Shown one piece after another: positions 44,082 to 52,105 of a stretch of DNA of 61,148 nt; the stretch's first letter is position 1, and each line of letters starts with the position of its first letter. The notes beneath the pieces are model-generated. The model saw only the letters and a program-made list of their open reading frames with translations. It made no database searches and was not told the DNA's origin. This DNA is from Bacilli bacterium (GTDB lineage: Bacteria > Bacillota_I > Bacilli_A > ML615J-28 > CAG-698), in the NCBI GenBank assembly GCA_016296945.1, contig JAEDHQ010000001.1, positions 1 through 61,148 of the forward strand, in the 5' to 3' direction. A program made the translations under genes and the position numbers.

Positions 44082-44559
44082 CTTCATAAAATAACGCTAA
44101 TTCATAAAAAAATGTTGATAACTTATTTAAATATTCAAATATTGTGTTTTGCCCACCATATTTTTCATATACTTTTGCATATCTTCTTTCACAAGTTCGG
44201 GCATGTGTTCTCACAATATGAATTTTTGCACTTAGTAATGTTTGTCCAGGCAAAACAAATTCTTTGAGGATTGGTTGTGATGTTTTATATTTTTTTATCA
44301 ATTCTAAAATTGATTCAATATATTTAACTTCAAACTCTTTTTTAACACCAGCAACTAGCCCCATAATATAAGATAGTGTTTTTACAATTTCTTTTAATTC
44401 ATCAGCTAATTCTTTATCTTTAATATAATGTGTTAGTTCCATAATATAACTACTCAACATGTCTGTTTCCCCAAAAAATTCAATTCGTTCATCACATTTT
44501 GTAGTCATTGTTCCAACTAAGGCTGTATCTAGTGGTTTTTCTTTAATTATGCTTTTCAT
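44074..44559 (-). CDS. PduO-like cobalamin adenosyltransferase family protein
   Basis: A 161-residue protein of the PduO/MMAB helical family. Family segments are CDERIEFFGETDMLSSYIME near the start, VLPGQTLLSAKIHIVRTHA and TCERRYAKV, then TIFEYLNKLSTFFYELALF. The RTHARTCERR block keeps the essential basic residues, but the N-terminal ATP motif (TGDKG) of classical PduO is replaced by LDTALVGTMTTK, so activity is uncertain. It overlaps the beta hydro-lyase gene by 17 bases and is the last gene of the citrate operon. Corrinoid chemistry in citrate or fumarate metabolism is not expected, so its presence there is unusual. Confidence 0.83.
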   Translation of the reverse strand: MKSIIKEKPLDTALVGTMTTKCDERIEFFGETDMLSSYIMELTHYIKDKELADELKEIVKTLSYIMGLVAGVKKEFEVKYIESILELIKKYKTSQPILKEFVLPGQTLLSAKIHIVRTHARTCERRYAKVYEKYGGQNTIFEYLNKLSTFFYELALFYEAH

Positions 44560-45106
44560 ACATCTTTACACCTTCTTGATACAAATCATTTCCATATGCA
44601 TCATATGTCACAATTGTATAAAAATCTTCTACTTCTAATCTTCTTAATGCTTCAGCTCCTAAATCTTCATAAGCTACTAAATCACATTTTTTAATACTTT
44701 CAGAAATTGATGCTGCAGCACCACCTATAGTTGACAAATATACACATTTGTATTTGACAAGTTGCTCTTTATATTCATCACTTCGTGAACCTTTACCAAT
44801 CATAATTTTCAGTCCTTGTTGCATCAGCTTTTCTGAATATGGATCCATTCTATAACTAGATGTTGGACCTGCGGAACCGATTACTCTACCTGGTTTTGCT
44901 GGAGTTGGGCCTACATAATAAATAGCCCCATTAGTAAAATCAACAGGCAATTCTAATCCTTTATCAATTAATTCCACAAATCTTTTATGAGCAGCATCCC
45001 TAGCTGTATATATAACTCCTGTTAGGTATACTACATCACCAGCACGTAATTTCAAAATAACTTCTTCGTCTTCTTTTGTTATTGGAACATTTAATTTATA
45101 CTCCAT
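44543..45106 (-). CDS. Class I Fe-S hydro-lyase beta subunit (fumarase or tartrate dehydratase)
   Basis: A 187-residue protein of the C-terminal hydro-lyase domain. It has LRAGDVVYLTGVIYTARDAA, then YYVGPTPAKPGRVIGSAGPT and SSYRMDPYSEKLMQQGLK, which are typical of FumA/TtdB. GKGSRSDEYKEQL and STIGGAAASISESIK are also usual. GAGGTGAGGT precedes the start. With the alpha subunit encoded immediately upstream it forms an oxygen-sensitive [4Fe-4S] dehydratase. Malate-to-fumarate conversion after citrate cleavage is the most plausible role; tartrate to oxaloacetate is the alternative and cannot be excluded by sequence alone. Confidence 0.93.
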   Translation of the reverse strand: MEYKLNVPITKEDEEVILKLRAGDVVYLTGVIYTARDAAHKRFVELIDKGLELPVDFTNGAIYYVGPTPAKPGRVIGSAGPTSSYRMDPYSEKLMQQGLKIMIGKGSRSDEYKEQLVKYKCVYLSTIGGAAASISESIKKCDLVAYEDLGAEALRRLEVEDFYTIVTYDAYGNDLYQEGVKMYEKHN

Positions 45107-45115
45107 ACCTCACCT

Positions 45116-45955
45116 CTATAATTCACAACTCTTATGACGATTAGCATGACATTGAATATTTATAGCAACAGGTAAACTAGCAATGTGACATGGAAAACAG
45201 TTCACCTTAACAGCAAGGCATGTAGTTCTTCCTCCAAATCCCATTGGACCAATTCCTAGATTATTTACTTCTTCTAATAACTCTTTTTCTAATTTATTAG
45301 CATATGGATCACTTGCTTCATCATCTATTTCACGCATTAACGCTTCTTTAGCTAATAATGCAGCTTTTTCTAAATCGCCACCAATTCCTAAACCTATAAT
45401 TATTGGAGGACATGGTTTACCACCTGCATATCGGACTGTGTCTAAAACCAATTTTTTTATTCCTTCAACCCCATCTGCAGGAATTAACATTTTAACTAAA
45501 CTCATATTTTCACTGCCGCCACCTTTTGGAGCAACTGTAATTTTAAACGTATCACCGACAACGCTTTTAATATGAACTATTGCAGGCGTATTATTTTTAG
45601 TATTTATGCGATTTAACGGGTGCTCAACAACTGATTTACGTAAATAACCATTAATATAAGCATTACTAACACCTTGATTTATTGCTTCGTAGATATCTCC
45701 TTTAAAAATAACTTCTGAACCAATTTCTAAAAAACATACTACAATTCCTGTATCTTGACACATTGGCAAGTTTTGTTTCATTGCCAATTTATCATTTTCA
45801 ATGATTTTACTTAATATTTCTTTTCCTAATTCTGATTCTTCTCTTTCTTTAAATTCGTTTAAATAATCTAAAAATTTACATCCGATATTGCTGCAAGCAT
45901 CTAATAATAACTCTTCGACTTTTTTAGTAACTAATTTTAAATCTATTTCACGCAT
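45116..45955 (-). CDS. Class I Fe-S hydro-lyase alpha subunit (fumarase or tartrate dehydratase)
   Basis: A 279-residue protein. The cluster ligands are expected in LPMCQDTGIVVCF, GGKPCPPIIIGLGIGG and NCFPCHIASLP; the first and last with one Cys each and GGKPCPP as the third. The AP-KGGGSENMS motif (VAPKGGGSENMSLVKM) is the substrate region of class I fumarases and related dehydratases. GGTGGAAAT precedes ATG 45955. Its gene starts 10 bases after citXG and forms a unit with the beta subunit, which argues for a route from citrate-derived C4 acids. The enzyme would need anaerobic or low-oxygen conditions. Confidence 0.94.
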   Translation of the reverse strand: MREIDLKLVTKKVEELLLDACSNIGCKFLDYLNEFKEREESELGKEILSKIIENDKLAMKQNLPMCQDTGIVVCFLEIGSEVIFKGDIYEAINQGVSNAYINGYLRKSVVEHPLNRINTKNNTPAIVHIKSVVGDTFKITVAPKGGGSENMSLVKMLIPADGVEGIKKLVLDTVRYAGGKPCPPIIIGLGIGGDLEKAALLAKEALMREIDDEASDPYANKLEKELLEEVNNLGIGPMGFGGRTTCLAVKVNCFPCHIASLPVAINIQCHANRHKSCEL

Positions 45956-45965
45956 ATTTCCACCA

Positions 45966-47261
45966 TTAAATATAATTTAAATATTTTTTTAAGAAAATAA
46001 CAGTTATTAAAATATCACATGCTCCTCCAACACTGATATTTTCTTTAATACAATAGTTATTAACATTTATTAACTTTTCTTTAGAGTCAATATTTTTAAT
46101 CATTTCTTTTACATTTTGATATTTTTCAATACTTCCACATCTTTTAAACATTACAGTATCATCAATAACATCTATTATTCCTATCAAACATCGCTCTAAA
46201 TTTTCTTCGTTTATTTCATTTAACTCTTTAGTCCAATTCTTTACTATCGTTAATCCATCAATTGCTTGATGTCGAGCTCCTTTTAAATTATAACTTTTAA
46301 ATGCCTTTAACCCGTGAGTAAGGTTATGACTTATATAATCATCATTTAATTCATCTCTTAATGGCTTAGCCATTTCTTTTACATTTTTAAATATTTCTTC
46401 TATATAATACTCTTTATCTATAGTATGATTATTATTTTTTATTGTAAATCCAATTGAAGCAACTAATAAACCTAAAATAAAGATTAATCCTTTATAACAA
46501 TTTACACCTTTTGTTTCTTGATACATTGCTTGTTCTGCTTCAATTCCAAGTAATCTAATCTTTTTAAATATTTCATTTAAACTACTATCTGTAAATCCAA
46601 TATTAAACATCTTTACAAGATATGGAATAATTGCTTTTTTTGCATTACGCATTATTAAGGCATTCATATCATGATGAGATCCATTATCATTTATGCAAAC
46701 ACAACCAAATTTATAAGGCAGATTAAGTTCTATTTCCATTGCTTCATCGATTGTTTTTTTTAAAAGATCATCTAATCTAAAAAGTATCATCTCATCCATT
46801 TTTTTAAAAATTTCTTTATCAGTATGGATTTTCTTGCGGTTGCAAACAAAAGCATCATCATCACATAATAAACATTTTCTAAGTTTTTGTCTTTTAATGC
46901 TTCCATGATTATCAAGATGAACATCAAGATCTATTAATCTTCCTAATGGGTCTTCCTCTTCAATTGCAATTGTTAGCTCTTTTAAATTTCTAATTAAACC
47001 TTTTGGATAACTAAAAATAATATATGGACCATCATTAGATGTATAAGTTGTAGAATTAATGTGTCCTTTAATCCTATCTTCAATTATTTTTTTAAAATAA
47101 TTAAGTAAAAAATAACTTTCAAAAACATTTTTATCAATTCCTACAATATTAGCCTTTACTACAACAAGATCATAATATTTAATTAATTGGTCAATCTTAA
47201 TCCTTTTTTCTTCACGGTCCTTTAGGATATCTAAAACTTGTTTTTCCATTATTTTACCCAT
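45966..47261 (-). CDS. citXG: CitX-CitG fusion (citrate lyase prosthetic group synthesis and transfer)
   Basis: A 431-residue fusion. The N-terminal third is CitX, the transferase that attaches the phosphoribosyl-dephospho-CoA group to the acyl carrier protein: KIDQLIKYYDLVVVKANIVG, GRLIDLDVH and RKCLLCDDDAFVCNRKKIH. The remainder is CitG, which makes the triphosphoribosyl-dephospho-CoA precursor from dephospho-CoA and ATP: DNGSHHDMNALIMRNA, YKGLIFILGLLV and the later NYCIKENISVGGACDILI. In many bacteria these are two genes; the fusion is seen in several Firmicutes. The start is either ATG 47261, overlapping the citC stop, or ATG 47249. Dephospho-CoA here is also substrate of CoaE (756-1325). 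Confidence 0.9.
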   Translation of the reverse strand: MGKIMEKQVLDILKDREEKRIKIDQLIKYYDLVVVKANIVGIDKNVFESYFLLNYFKKIIEDRIKGHINSTTYTSNDGPYIIFSYPKGLIRNLKELTIAIEEEDPLGRLIDLDVHLDNHGSIKRQKLRKCLLCDDDAFVCNRKKIHTDKEIFKKMDEMILFRLDDLLKKTIDEAMEIELNLPYKFGCVCINDNGSHHDMNALIMRNAKKAIIPYLVKMFNIGFTDSSLNEIFKKIRLLGIEAEQAMYQETKGVNCYKGLIFILGLLVASIGFTIKNNNHTIDKEYYIEEIFKNVKEMAKPLRDELNDDYISHNLTHGLKAFKSYNLKGARHQAIDGLTIVKNWTKELNEINEENLERCLIGIIDVIDDTVMFKRCGSIEKYQNVKEMIKNIDSKEKLINVNNYCIKENISVGGACDILITVIFLKKYLNYI

Positions 47262-48276
47262 TATTTTTTAAGTATTTATCTTTAGCTGTTTTTGCCATTT
47301 GATAAAATAACATTCGCGATCCTTTTGGTACTAATAAAGATGCTTCTTCAATCTTTCCTTCTAAAATCATCTTACGAACTATACTTGCACTTACTTCAAT
47401 ACCATTTTCTTGATATCTTTTAATTTCTTCGACTTTATTTCCTAGAATATTTTTTAACGCCTTATTATATTCTACCATCATTTTATTAGATTCTGTTCCT
47501 ATATAACGTTTGGAAATATTTAAATATTTCATAAAATATTCTTTGAATATTTTGGCATCAGTTGTTGCCCATTCTTTATTTTTCATTTCTTCATTTCTTA
47601 AAAAATAATTTGGAAAAGTTAAACTAGAAACAATATAACTAGAAGATGGAATAACAACAACATTTGGCAAATGATTACAAGCTAAATATAATAGTGTCAT
47701 TCGTTCTTTATAACTAAAGAAAGATAAATCTTCTTCTAAAATAAATACTAAAACATATTGATGTCTTTTGGCGGCTAATTCAATTAATTCTAGGTGGCCA
47801 ATTGTAACTGGATTGCAATTCATAACTAAGCATCCAATATCTGCATTATTAACGTTTATATCGAACTTATACTCAATTTTGTGCTTTAAAGATTCTAAAT
47901 ATTCTATAATATTAGGTGTTCCTGCTTCTAAAATACAAACAGTGTCAGTTTCAACTATTTTCTCAAATCCAAAACTCATAAATGTGTTTAAATATTCTAA
48001 TTTTGTATATACCAAATAATGATATATTTTATTTTCATAGAAATAATTTACTACTTTACTAATTAAAATTCCTCCATAATTCTCATTACGATTATCTATA
48101 TCTACGGCAAAACATTTAATAATATTTTGATAAATTGAAACTGTTCCTAAAATAGCATCATTTTCTTCAATATAAAATGTTTTTGTAATATTATCTTCAT
48201 AATCTAATTCATTTCTCTTTAAAAATTTTATTATTCTTTCTTTTTCACTTAATAGTAAAGCTTCTTTTATTTCCAT
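47254..48276 (-). CDS. citC: [Citrate (pro-3S)-lyase] ligase
   Basis: A 340-residue enzyme that acetylates the thiol of the citrate lyase prosthetic group, activating the lyase. The nucleotidyltransferase core shows CLVMNCNPVTIGHLELIE (HxGH-like, with HLE) and TLLYLACNHLPNVVVIPSS; RYIGTESNKMMVEYN is further on. An N-terminal GNAT-like domain (about residues 25-130, AVDIDNRNENYGGILISKVV) is present as in CitC proteins. AAAGG precedes ATG 48276. The order citD-citE-citF-citC-citXG here differs from the enteric order citCDEFXG. Confidence 0.93.
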   Translation of the reverse strand: MEIKEALLLSEKERIIKFLKRNELDYEDNITKTFYIEENDAILGTVSIYQNIIKCFAVDIDNRNENYGGILISKVVNYFYENKIYHYLVYTKLEYLNTFMSFGFEKIVETDTVCILEAGTPNIIEYLESLKHKIEYKFDINVNNADIGCLVMNCNPVTIGHLELIELAAKRHQYVLVFILEEDLSFFSYKERMTLLYLACNHLPNVVVIPSSSYIVSSLTFPNYFLRNEEMKNKEWATTDAKIFKEYFMKYLNISKRYIGTESNKMMVEYNKALKNILGNKVEEIKRYQENGIEVSASIVRKMILEGKIEEASLLVPKGSRMLFYQMAKTAKDKYLKNNG

Positions 48277-48294
48277 AATATAAACCTTTATTTT

Positions 48295-49794
48295 TTATTT
48301 TTTATAAATATGATCAATTATTGTACCATCTCGATACATTACCTCACCAACAATTTGATCTGTATGATGTGATGGTTTTGGTTTTCCTGTATAGTGATGA
48401 GCAATTTCTAATAGTTCAGATATTGTACAAATATTTAGTTTTGAACCCTTTACTTTTTCAAGTAAATCTTTTCTTCGTGGATTAATTGCTATTCCCCGTT
48501 CACACACTAAAACATCGATATCACTTCCAGGAGTTGTAATTGTTGTTACATGTTCTTTGATAATTGGCATTCTTGATTTTACTAAATTTGTTACAATGAC
48601 AGTAACATTGGCTCCATTAGCTGTGTCAGAATGACCACCGCTACCTCCGATAACATTACCATGTGAATCAGTTGTAACGTTGACATTGAAATCCAAATCG
48701 ATTTCTGTTGCTCCTAAAATAACAAAATCAAGTTTGTTTACAATAACATTTTCATCATATGGATTAGCATACATTGAAGCTGACATTCCATGATGATTGC
48801 GATTTTCTTTATATGACCTTACAGCATCTAAATCGAAGCATTGCACATCATAAATGTCTTTAAGCAAACCATCTTCTAACATCTTTACAAAATAACTTGT
48901 AATTCCTCCTGTTGCGAAACTGCCTTTAATATTTTTTTCTTCCATTAATTTACGAACATAATAAGCAACAGCAAGTGATGTTCCCCCAGCTCCCGTTTGC
49001 ATTGAAAAACCATCTTTAATTAAACCTATTTCATCTAATAATTTTACTGTATCTCTGGCTATTTTTAATCCGGTTGGATCCTTTGTTATTTTTGTTGTTC
49101 CACTAACAATTCCTTTAGCATCACCAATTGCTTGTACTTGACAAACAATATCAACATACTTTCCATCAATATCGTATTGATCTAATTTTTCAATCACATT
49201 ATCAGTAACTAAAACTACTTTATTTGCATATAAACTATCAGGAATTGCATAACCTAATGAACCACAGGCAACAGGTCCCATTGCTCCTGTTCCATTAGCA
49301 CACTTGTCAACTGTAGGTGTTGCAAGAAACGCAACATCTATTTTTATTTCTCCACTTTCAATCGAACGCGCACGACCACCATGCGTGTTCATTATTAGTT
49401 CACCTTTTAATTTTCCACTCACAATTGCATCACTAACAGGGCCATTTAAATAGTTTGTATAAATGTTTGTAACATTTCCATTTTCAATTAATTCCACTAA
49501 CGGTTTATTATTCGGAAAAATAGAACTTGCAGCGATTGATAAATTCTTTATATTTCTTTTTTTGATTACTTTACAAACATCATTTAAAACGTAATCTCCG
49601 TTTCGTAAGTGATGGTGGAAAGAAAGACACATTCCATCTGTAATATTTAAAAAGTCAAACACATCTTCTAAGCTTTTAAGCCATATAGTGTTATCTGCTT
49701 TATTCTTTTTATCAATTAATTTTCGAGGATGATTTTTATAATCTTCACTATTGATAAAAGTTTTGTATTTTCTAATTCCATTGTTTTTATCCAT
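48295..49794 (-). CDS. citF: Citrate lyase alpha subunit (citrate:acetyl-ACP transferase)
   Basis: About 499 residues, starting MDKNNGIRKYKTFINSEDYK at ATG 49794, nine bases after GGAG; a TTG at 49809 is in frame but precedes the ribosome site. It belongs to the CoA-transferase superfamily: LSFHHHLRNGDYVLNDV near the start, FLATPTVDKCANGTGAMGPV, and QAIGDAKGIVSGTTKI. CitF transfers citrate onto the acyl carrier protein to give citryl-ACP, which CitE then cleaves to acetyl-ACP and oxaloacetate. It is separated from citE by one base. Confidence 0.95.
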   Translation of the reverse strand: MDKNNGIRKYKTFINSEDYKNHPRKLIDKKNKADNTIWLKSLEDVFDFLNITDGMCLSFHHHLRNGDYVLNDVCKVIKKRNIKNLSIAASSIFPNNKPLVELIENGNVTNIYTNYLNGPVSDAIVSGKLKGELIMNTHGGRARSIESGEIKIDVAFLATPTVDKCANGTGAMGPVACGSLGYAIPDSLYANKVVLVTDNVIEKLDQYDIDGKYVDIVCQVQAIGDAKGIVSGTTKITKDPTGLKIARDTVKLLDEIGLIKDGFSMQTGAGGTSLAVAYYVRKLMEEKNIKGSFATGGITSYFVKMLEDGLLKDIYDVQCFDLDAVRSYKENRNHHGMSASMYANPYDENVIVNKLDFVILGATEIDLDFNVNVTTDSHGNVIGGSGGHSDTANGANVTVIVTNLVKSRMPIIKEHVTTITTPGSDIDVLVCERGIAINPRRKDLLEKVKGSKLNICTISELLEIAHHYTGKPKPSHHTDQIVGEVMYRDGTIIDHIYKK

Positions 49795-49795
49795 T

Positions 49796-50635
49796 TTAAA
49801 GAACTCCAAACTTTTTCGCTTTTTCTAATACTTTTTCAGCTCTTTCAATAACTGGTTTATCAACCATTTTACCATCTAAACTAAAAACTCCTAATCCTTT
49901 GGCAAATGCTTCATCACGAGCCATTAAAACTCGTTTTGCATAATCAACTTCTTTTGTTGTTGGCGTAAAGATCTGATTGATTGTCTCAATTTGATTGGGA
50001 TGAATCGCACTTTTTGCATTCATACCAATACTTTTTGCAAATTTTGTATCTTTTGTTAATCCCTCATTATCAGTAGTATCAGTAAATGGTGTATCAATTG
50101 CATCTATTTTATATGCTTTACAAGCAGTTACAATGCGATTGCGAGCATAAAAAATCTCTACTCCTTCTTTCGTTCTTGTTACTTCTAAATCTTTAGTAAA
50201 GTCTTCAGCTCCTAATAATATCCCATCAACAAGTTCCAGTTTTGCAATTTGATCTACTTCTATTAATGATATTGCTTGTTCGATAATTGGGATAATCTTA
50301 ATATCTTTTTTGTTATTTTTAATCATTTCAGATAATTGTAATAAGTCTTCAACTCTTGCTTTAGGTAACATAATCGTATTCAAGTTATCAAGCATAAATA
50401 AGGCCTTTAAATCTTCTGCGCAAAAAGGTGTGTCAAATCCATTAATGCGAACTATTACTTCTAAAGATGGGGAATAGTTTTTTAAATAACTTGTGACTAA
50501 AAATCTTGCGCTGTCTTTTTCTGTTCCACTAACTGCATCTTCTAAATCAAAAATCACAGCATCAGCTTCAAAAACATCACTACTTTGTAACATCCCTGGA
50601 TTATTTCCAGGAATAAATAATAAACTACGTCTCAT
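49796..50635 (-). CDS. citE: Citrate lyase beta subunit (citryl-ACP oxaloacetate-lyase)
   Basis: About 279 residues, starting MRRSLLFIPGNNPGMLQSSD at ATG 50635 after AGGTG; GTG 50644 is an alternative. Family motifs are AVIFDLEDAV near residue 30, TIMLPKARVED, IIPIIEQA, DGILLGAEDFTKDL and KSAIHPNQIE. CitE cleaves citryl-ACP into oxaloacetate and acetyl-ACP in a metal-dependent reaction; the Asp/Glu ligands are in DLEDAV, IEQA and GAEDF. It starts about two bases after the citD stop. Confidence 0.96.
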   Translation of the reverse strand: MRRSLLFIPGNNPGMLQSSDVFEADAVIFDLEDAVSGTEKDSARFLVTSYLKNYSPSLEVIVRINGFDTPFCAEDLKALFMLDNLNTIMLPKARVEDLLQLSEMIKNNKKDIKIIPIIEQAISLIEVDQIAKLELVDGILLGAEDFTKDLEVTRTKEGVEIFYARNRIVTACKAYKIDAIDTPFTDTTDNEGLTKDTKFAKSIGMNAKSAIHPNQIETINQIFTPTTKEVDYAKRVLMARDEAFAKGLGVFSLDGKMVDKPVIERAEKVLEKAKKFGVL

Positions 50636-50636
50636 T

Positions 50637-50897
50637 TTATTCACCTAAATATCTTTCTATTGCGCATAATAGTCTTGCTTTTATCGTGTAATCAAGAGCG
50701 CCTTTGTCTGTACATTCTACTAAGACATTATTAAGATTTTTTTCTTTTAAAGTAATAGCAATAACTTCATATATTTGTTCATAAAAGAAGTCACCTACGA
50801 TACTATTTATAATAATGTGATTCCCATTTTCTTTATTATTTTTAATTACAATTAAACAATCATTAGACTCAATCGATCCACACATACCTATTTTCAT
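50637..50897 (-). CDS. citD: Citrate lyase gamma subunit (acyl carrier protein)
   Basis: About 86 residues, starting MKIGMCGSIESNDCLIVI; the ATG at 50897 (or 50903) is preferred over the TTG at 50924 because AAAGGTG lies before it and the promoter's transcription start is predicted near 50923. SIESNDC near the start corresponds to the LESGD segment of E. coli CitD, whose Ser carries the prosthetic group. VECTDKGALDYTIKARLLCA is the family's C-terminal motif. It is the first gene of the operon. Confidence 0.93.
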   Translation of the reverse strand: MKIGMCGSIESNDCLIVIKNNKENGNHIIINSIVGDFFYEQIYEVIAITLKEKNLNNVLVECTDKGALDYTIKARLLCAIERYLGE

Positions 50898-50929
50898 TTT
50901 CATCACCTTTTCCTTCTTCTTCAATTTTC

Positions 50930-50958
50930 ATTATAACATAAGAGCCTCTTTTTTTCAA
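50930..50958 (-). promoter_or_regulatory. Promoter of the citrate lyase operon
   Basis: On the minus strand TTGAAA (50953-50958), a 17-base spacer and TATAAT (50930-50935), a strong match. The leader before citD would be only about 25 bases, so no leader RNA control is expected; I see no operator for a citrate regulator. Confidence 0.82.
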
Positions 50959-51039
50959 TTAATATACTATTAATTTTAATAGCTTATTTTTTTATTTATA
51001 ATTGTTATTAATTATTAACTCATAATTTTTTAATTTGCA

Positions 51040-51077
51040 ATTAAGAATAAAACACGATTAATTTTCTTAACCGTGTT
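51040..51077 (-). terminator. Rho-independent terminator of the EamA transporter gene
   Basis: AACACGATTAA (51051-51061) pairs with TTAACCGTGTT (51067-51077), with one wobble pair, and the minus strand continues TTTTATTC. Confidence 0.82.
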
Positions 51078-51080
51078 TTT

Positions 51081-51974
51081 TTATAAACTAAAAATAATAA
51101 TAACTAGAATGCCTAAAGTTAATAAAATCAATCCTAAAATAGATTTTTTGTTAAACTTTTCTTTTAGAATCAAAAAAGAAAATAACATTGTTATTAATAT
51201 CGAGAATTTACCAATTGAGTTAACAGCAACAGGATTAACATTATCTAGATTTAAAGCAAAATATTCACTTAGCCACGCTCCCCCAGTAGCAATCCCAGAA
51301 ATCACTAAAAAAACATAACTCTTTAATGATATTTTTGTAGCTCCTTTATAATCTTTTCTAAACAAAACAATTGTAATGGAAAAAATAAACACAACAATTG
51401 TTCTAATTAATGTTCCTAAGCCAGAACTAATTCCTTTTAAACCTATTTTTATAAATAAAGATACCAAAGAAGCAAAAACAGCTGATAGAATGGCATATAT
51501 TAGCCAACTACTATTTTTCTTATCCTCTTCATTCTTTTTATCAATCATTAAAAGAGTTCCCAAAAGCATTAGAATCATTGATAATGATAGTGCAAGAATA
51601 GTTTTCATATCTCCATTATTTGTTGTATCATTAAAAAAGAATATTATAAATAAAATACTTGTAATAATGAAACTTGATTTATCAATTGCGACTACTTTAT
51701 TAGTGCTTCCTAATTTTAATGCTTTATAATAACATAACCAAGAACAACCTGTAGCAATTCCCGACAATATTAAAAATAACCAGTTATTCCTGTTTATACT
51801 GCCAATATCATTGATACTTCCGGAAATAACACATAATAATAATGAAAATATAATTACTACACCTGTTCTAAATGCTGTTGCAAAATTTGAATTTACATCT
51901 TTAATTCCGATTTTTGTAAAAATGGTTGATAAAGATGTGCATACTGCACCTATTAATGCTATCATTAACCACAT
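51081..51974 (-). CDS. EamA/DMT superfamily transporter
   Basis: A 297-residue protein with ten hydrophobic helices in two equal halves. Each half has the DMT pattern: FLILSGIATGCSWLCYYKAL in the first and FLVISGIATGGAWLSEYFAL in the second, an evident internal repeat. The helices TIFTKIGIKDVNSNFATAFR and SLFIKIGLKGISSGLGTLIR are also repeated. Members export or import small metabolites; the substrate is unknown. GAAGGTGAG precedes ATG 51974 and a promoter lies just upstream. It ends beside the citrate operon promoter, so it is a separate unit. Confidence 0.92.
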   Translation of the reverse strand: MWLMIALIGAVCTSLSTIFTKIGIKDVNSNFATAFRTGVVIIFSLLLCVISGSINDIGSINRNNWLFLILSGIATGCSWLCYYKALKLGSTNKVVAIDKSSFIITSILFIIFFFNDTTNNGDMKTILALSLSMILMLLGTLLMIDKKNEEDKKNSSWLIYAILSAVFASLVSLFIKIGLKGISSGLGTLIRTIVVFIFSITIVLFRKDYKGATKISLKSYVFLVISGIATGGAWLSEYFALNLDNVNPVAVNSIGKFSILITMLFSFLILKEKFNKKSILGLILLTLGILVIIIFSL

Positions 51975-51994
51975 AATATCTCACCTTCTAAAAT

Positions 51995-52022
51995 ATTATA
52001 CTCTCTTTATTTTATTTTGCAA
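51995..52022 (-). promoter_or_regulatory. Promoter of the EamA transporter gene
   Basis: On the minus strand TTGCAA (52017-52022), a 16-base spacer and TATAAT (51995-52000). It is back to back with the GH9 promoter, whose -35 box starts at 52041. Confidence 0.65.
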
Positions 52023-52040
52023 TATAATATTCTTTTTTAT

Positions 52041-52069
52041 TTGCTTATTCTATTTTTAATTGATATAAT
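52041..52069 (+). promoter_or_regulatory. Promoter of the GH9-PHP-ispH unit
   Basis: TTGCTT (52041-52046), a 17-base spacer and TATAAT (52064-52069) preceded by TGA (extended -10). The GH9 start follows about 36 bases downstream with AAAGAGGTG. Confidence 0.78.
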
Positions 52070-52105
52070 ATATATCGTAAGTTTATATTTTAAAGAGGTG
52101 TTATT

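Noticed and set aside
51376..51729. A 117-codon plus-strand frame.
   Set aside because: It is antisense to the EamA transporter gene, whose internal repeat and ten helices are unmistakable.
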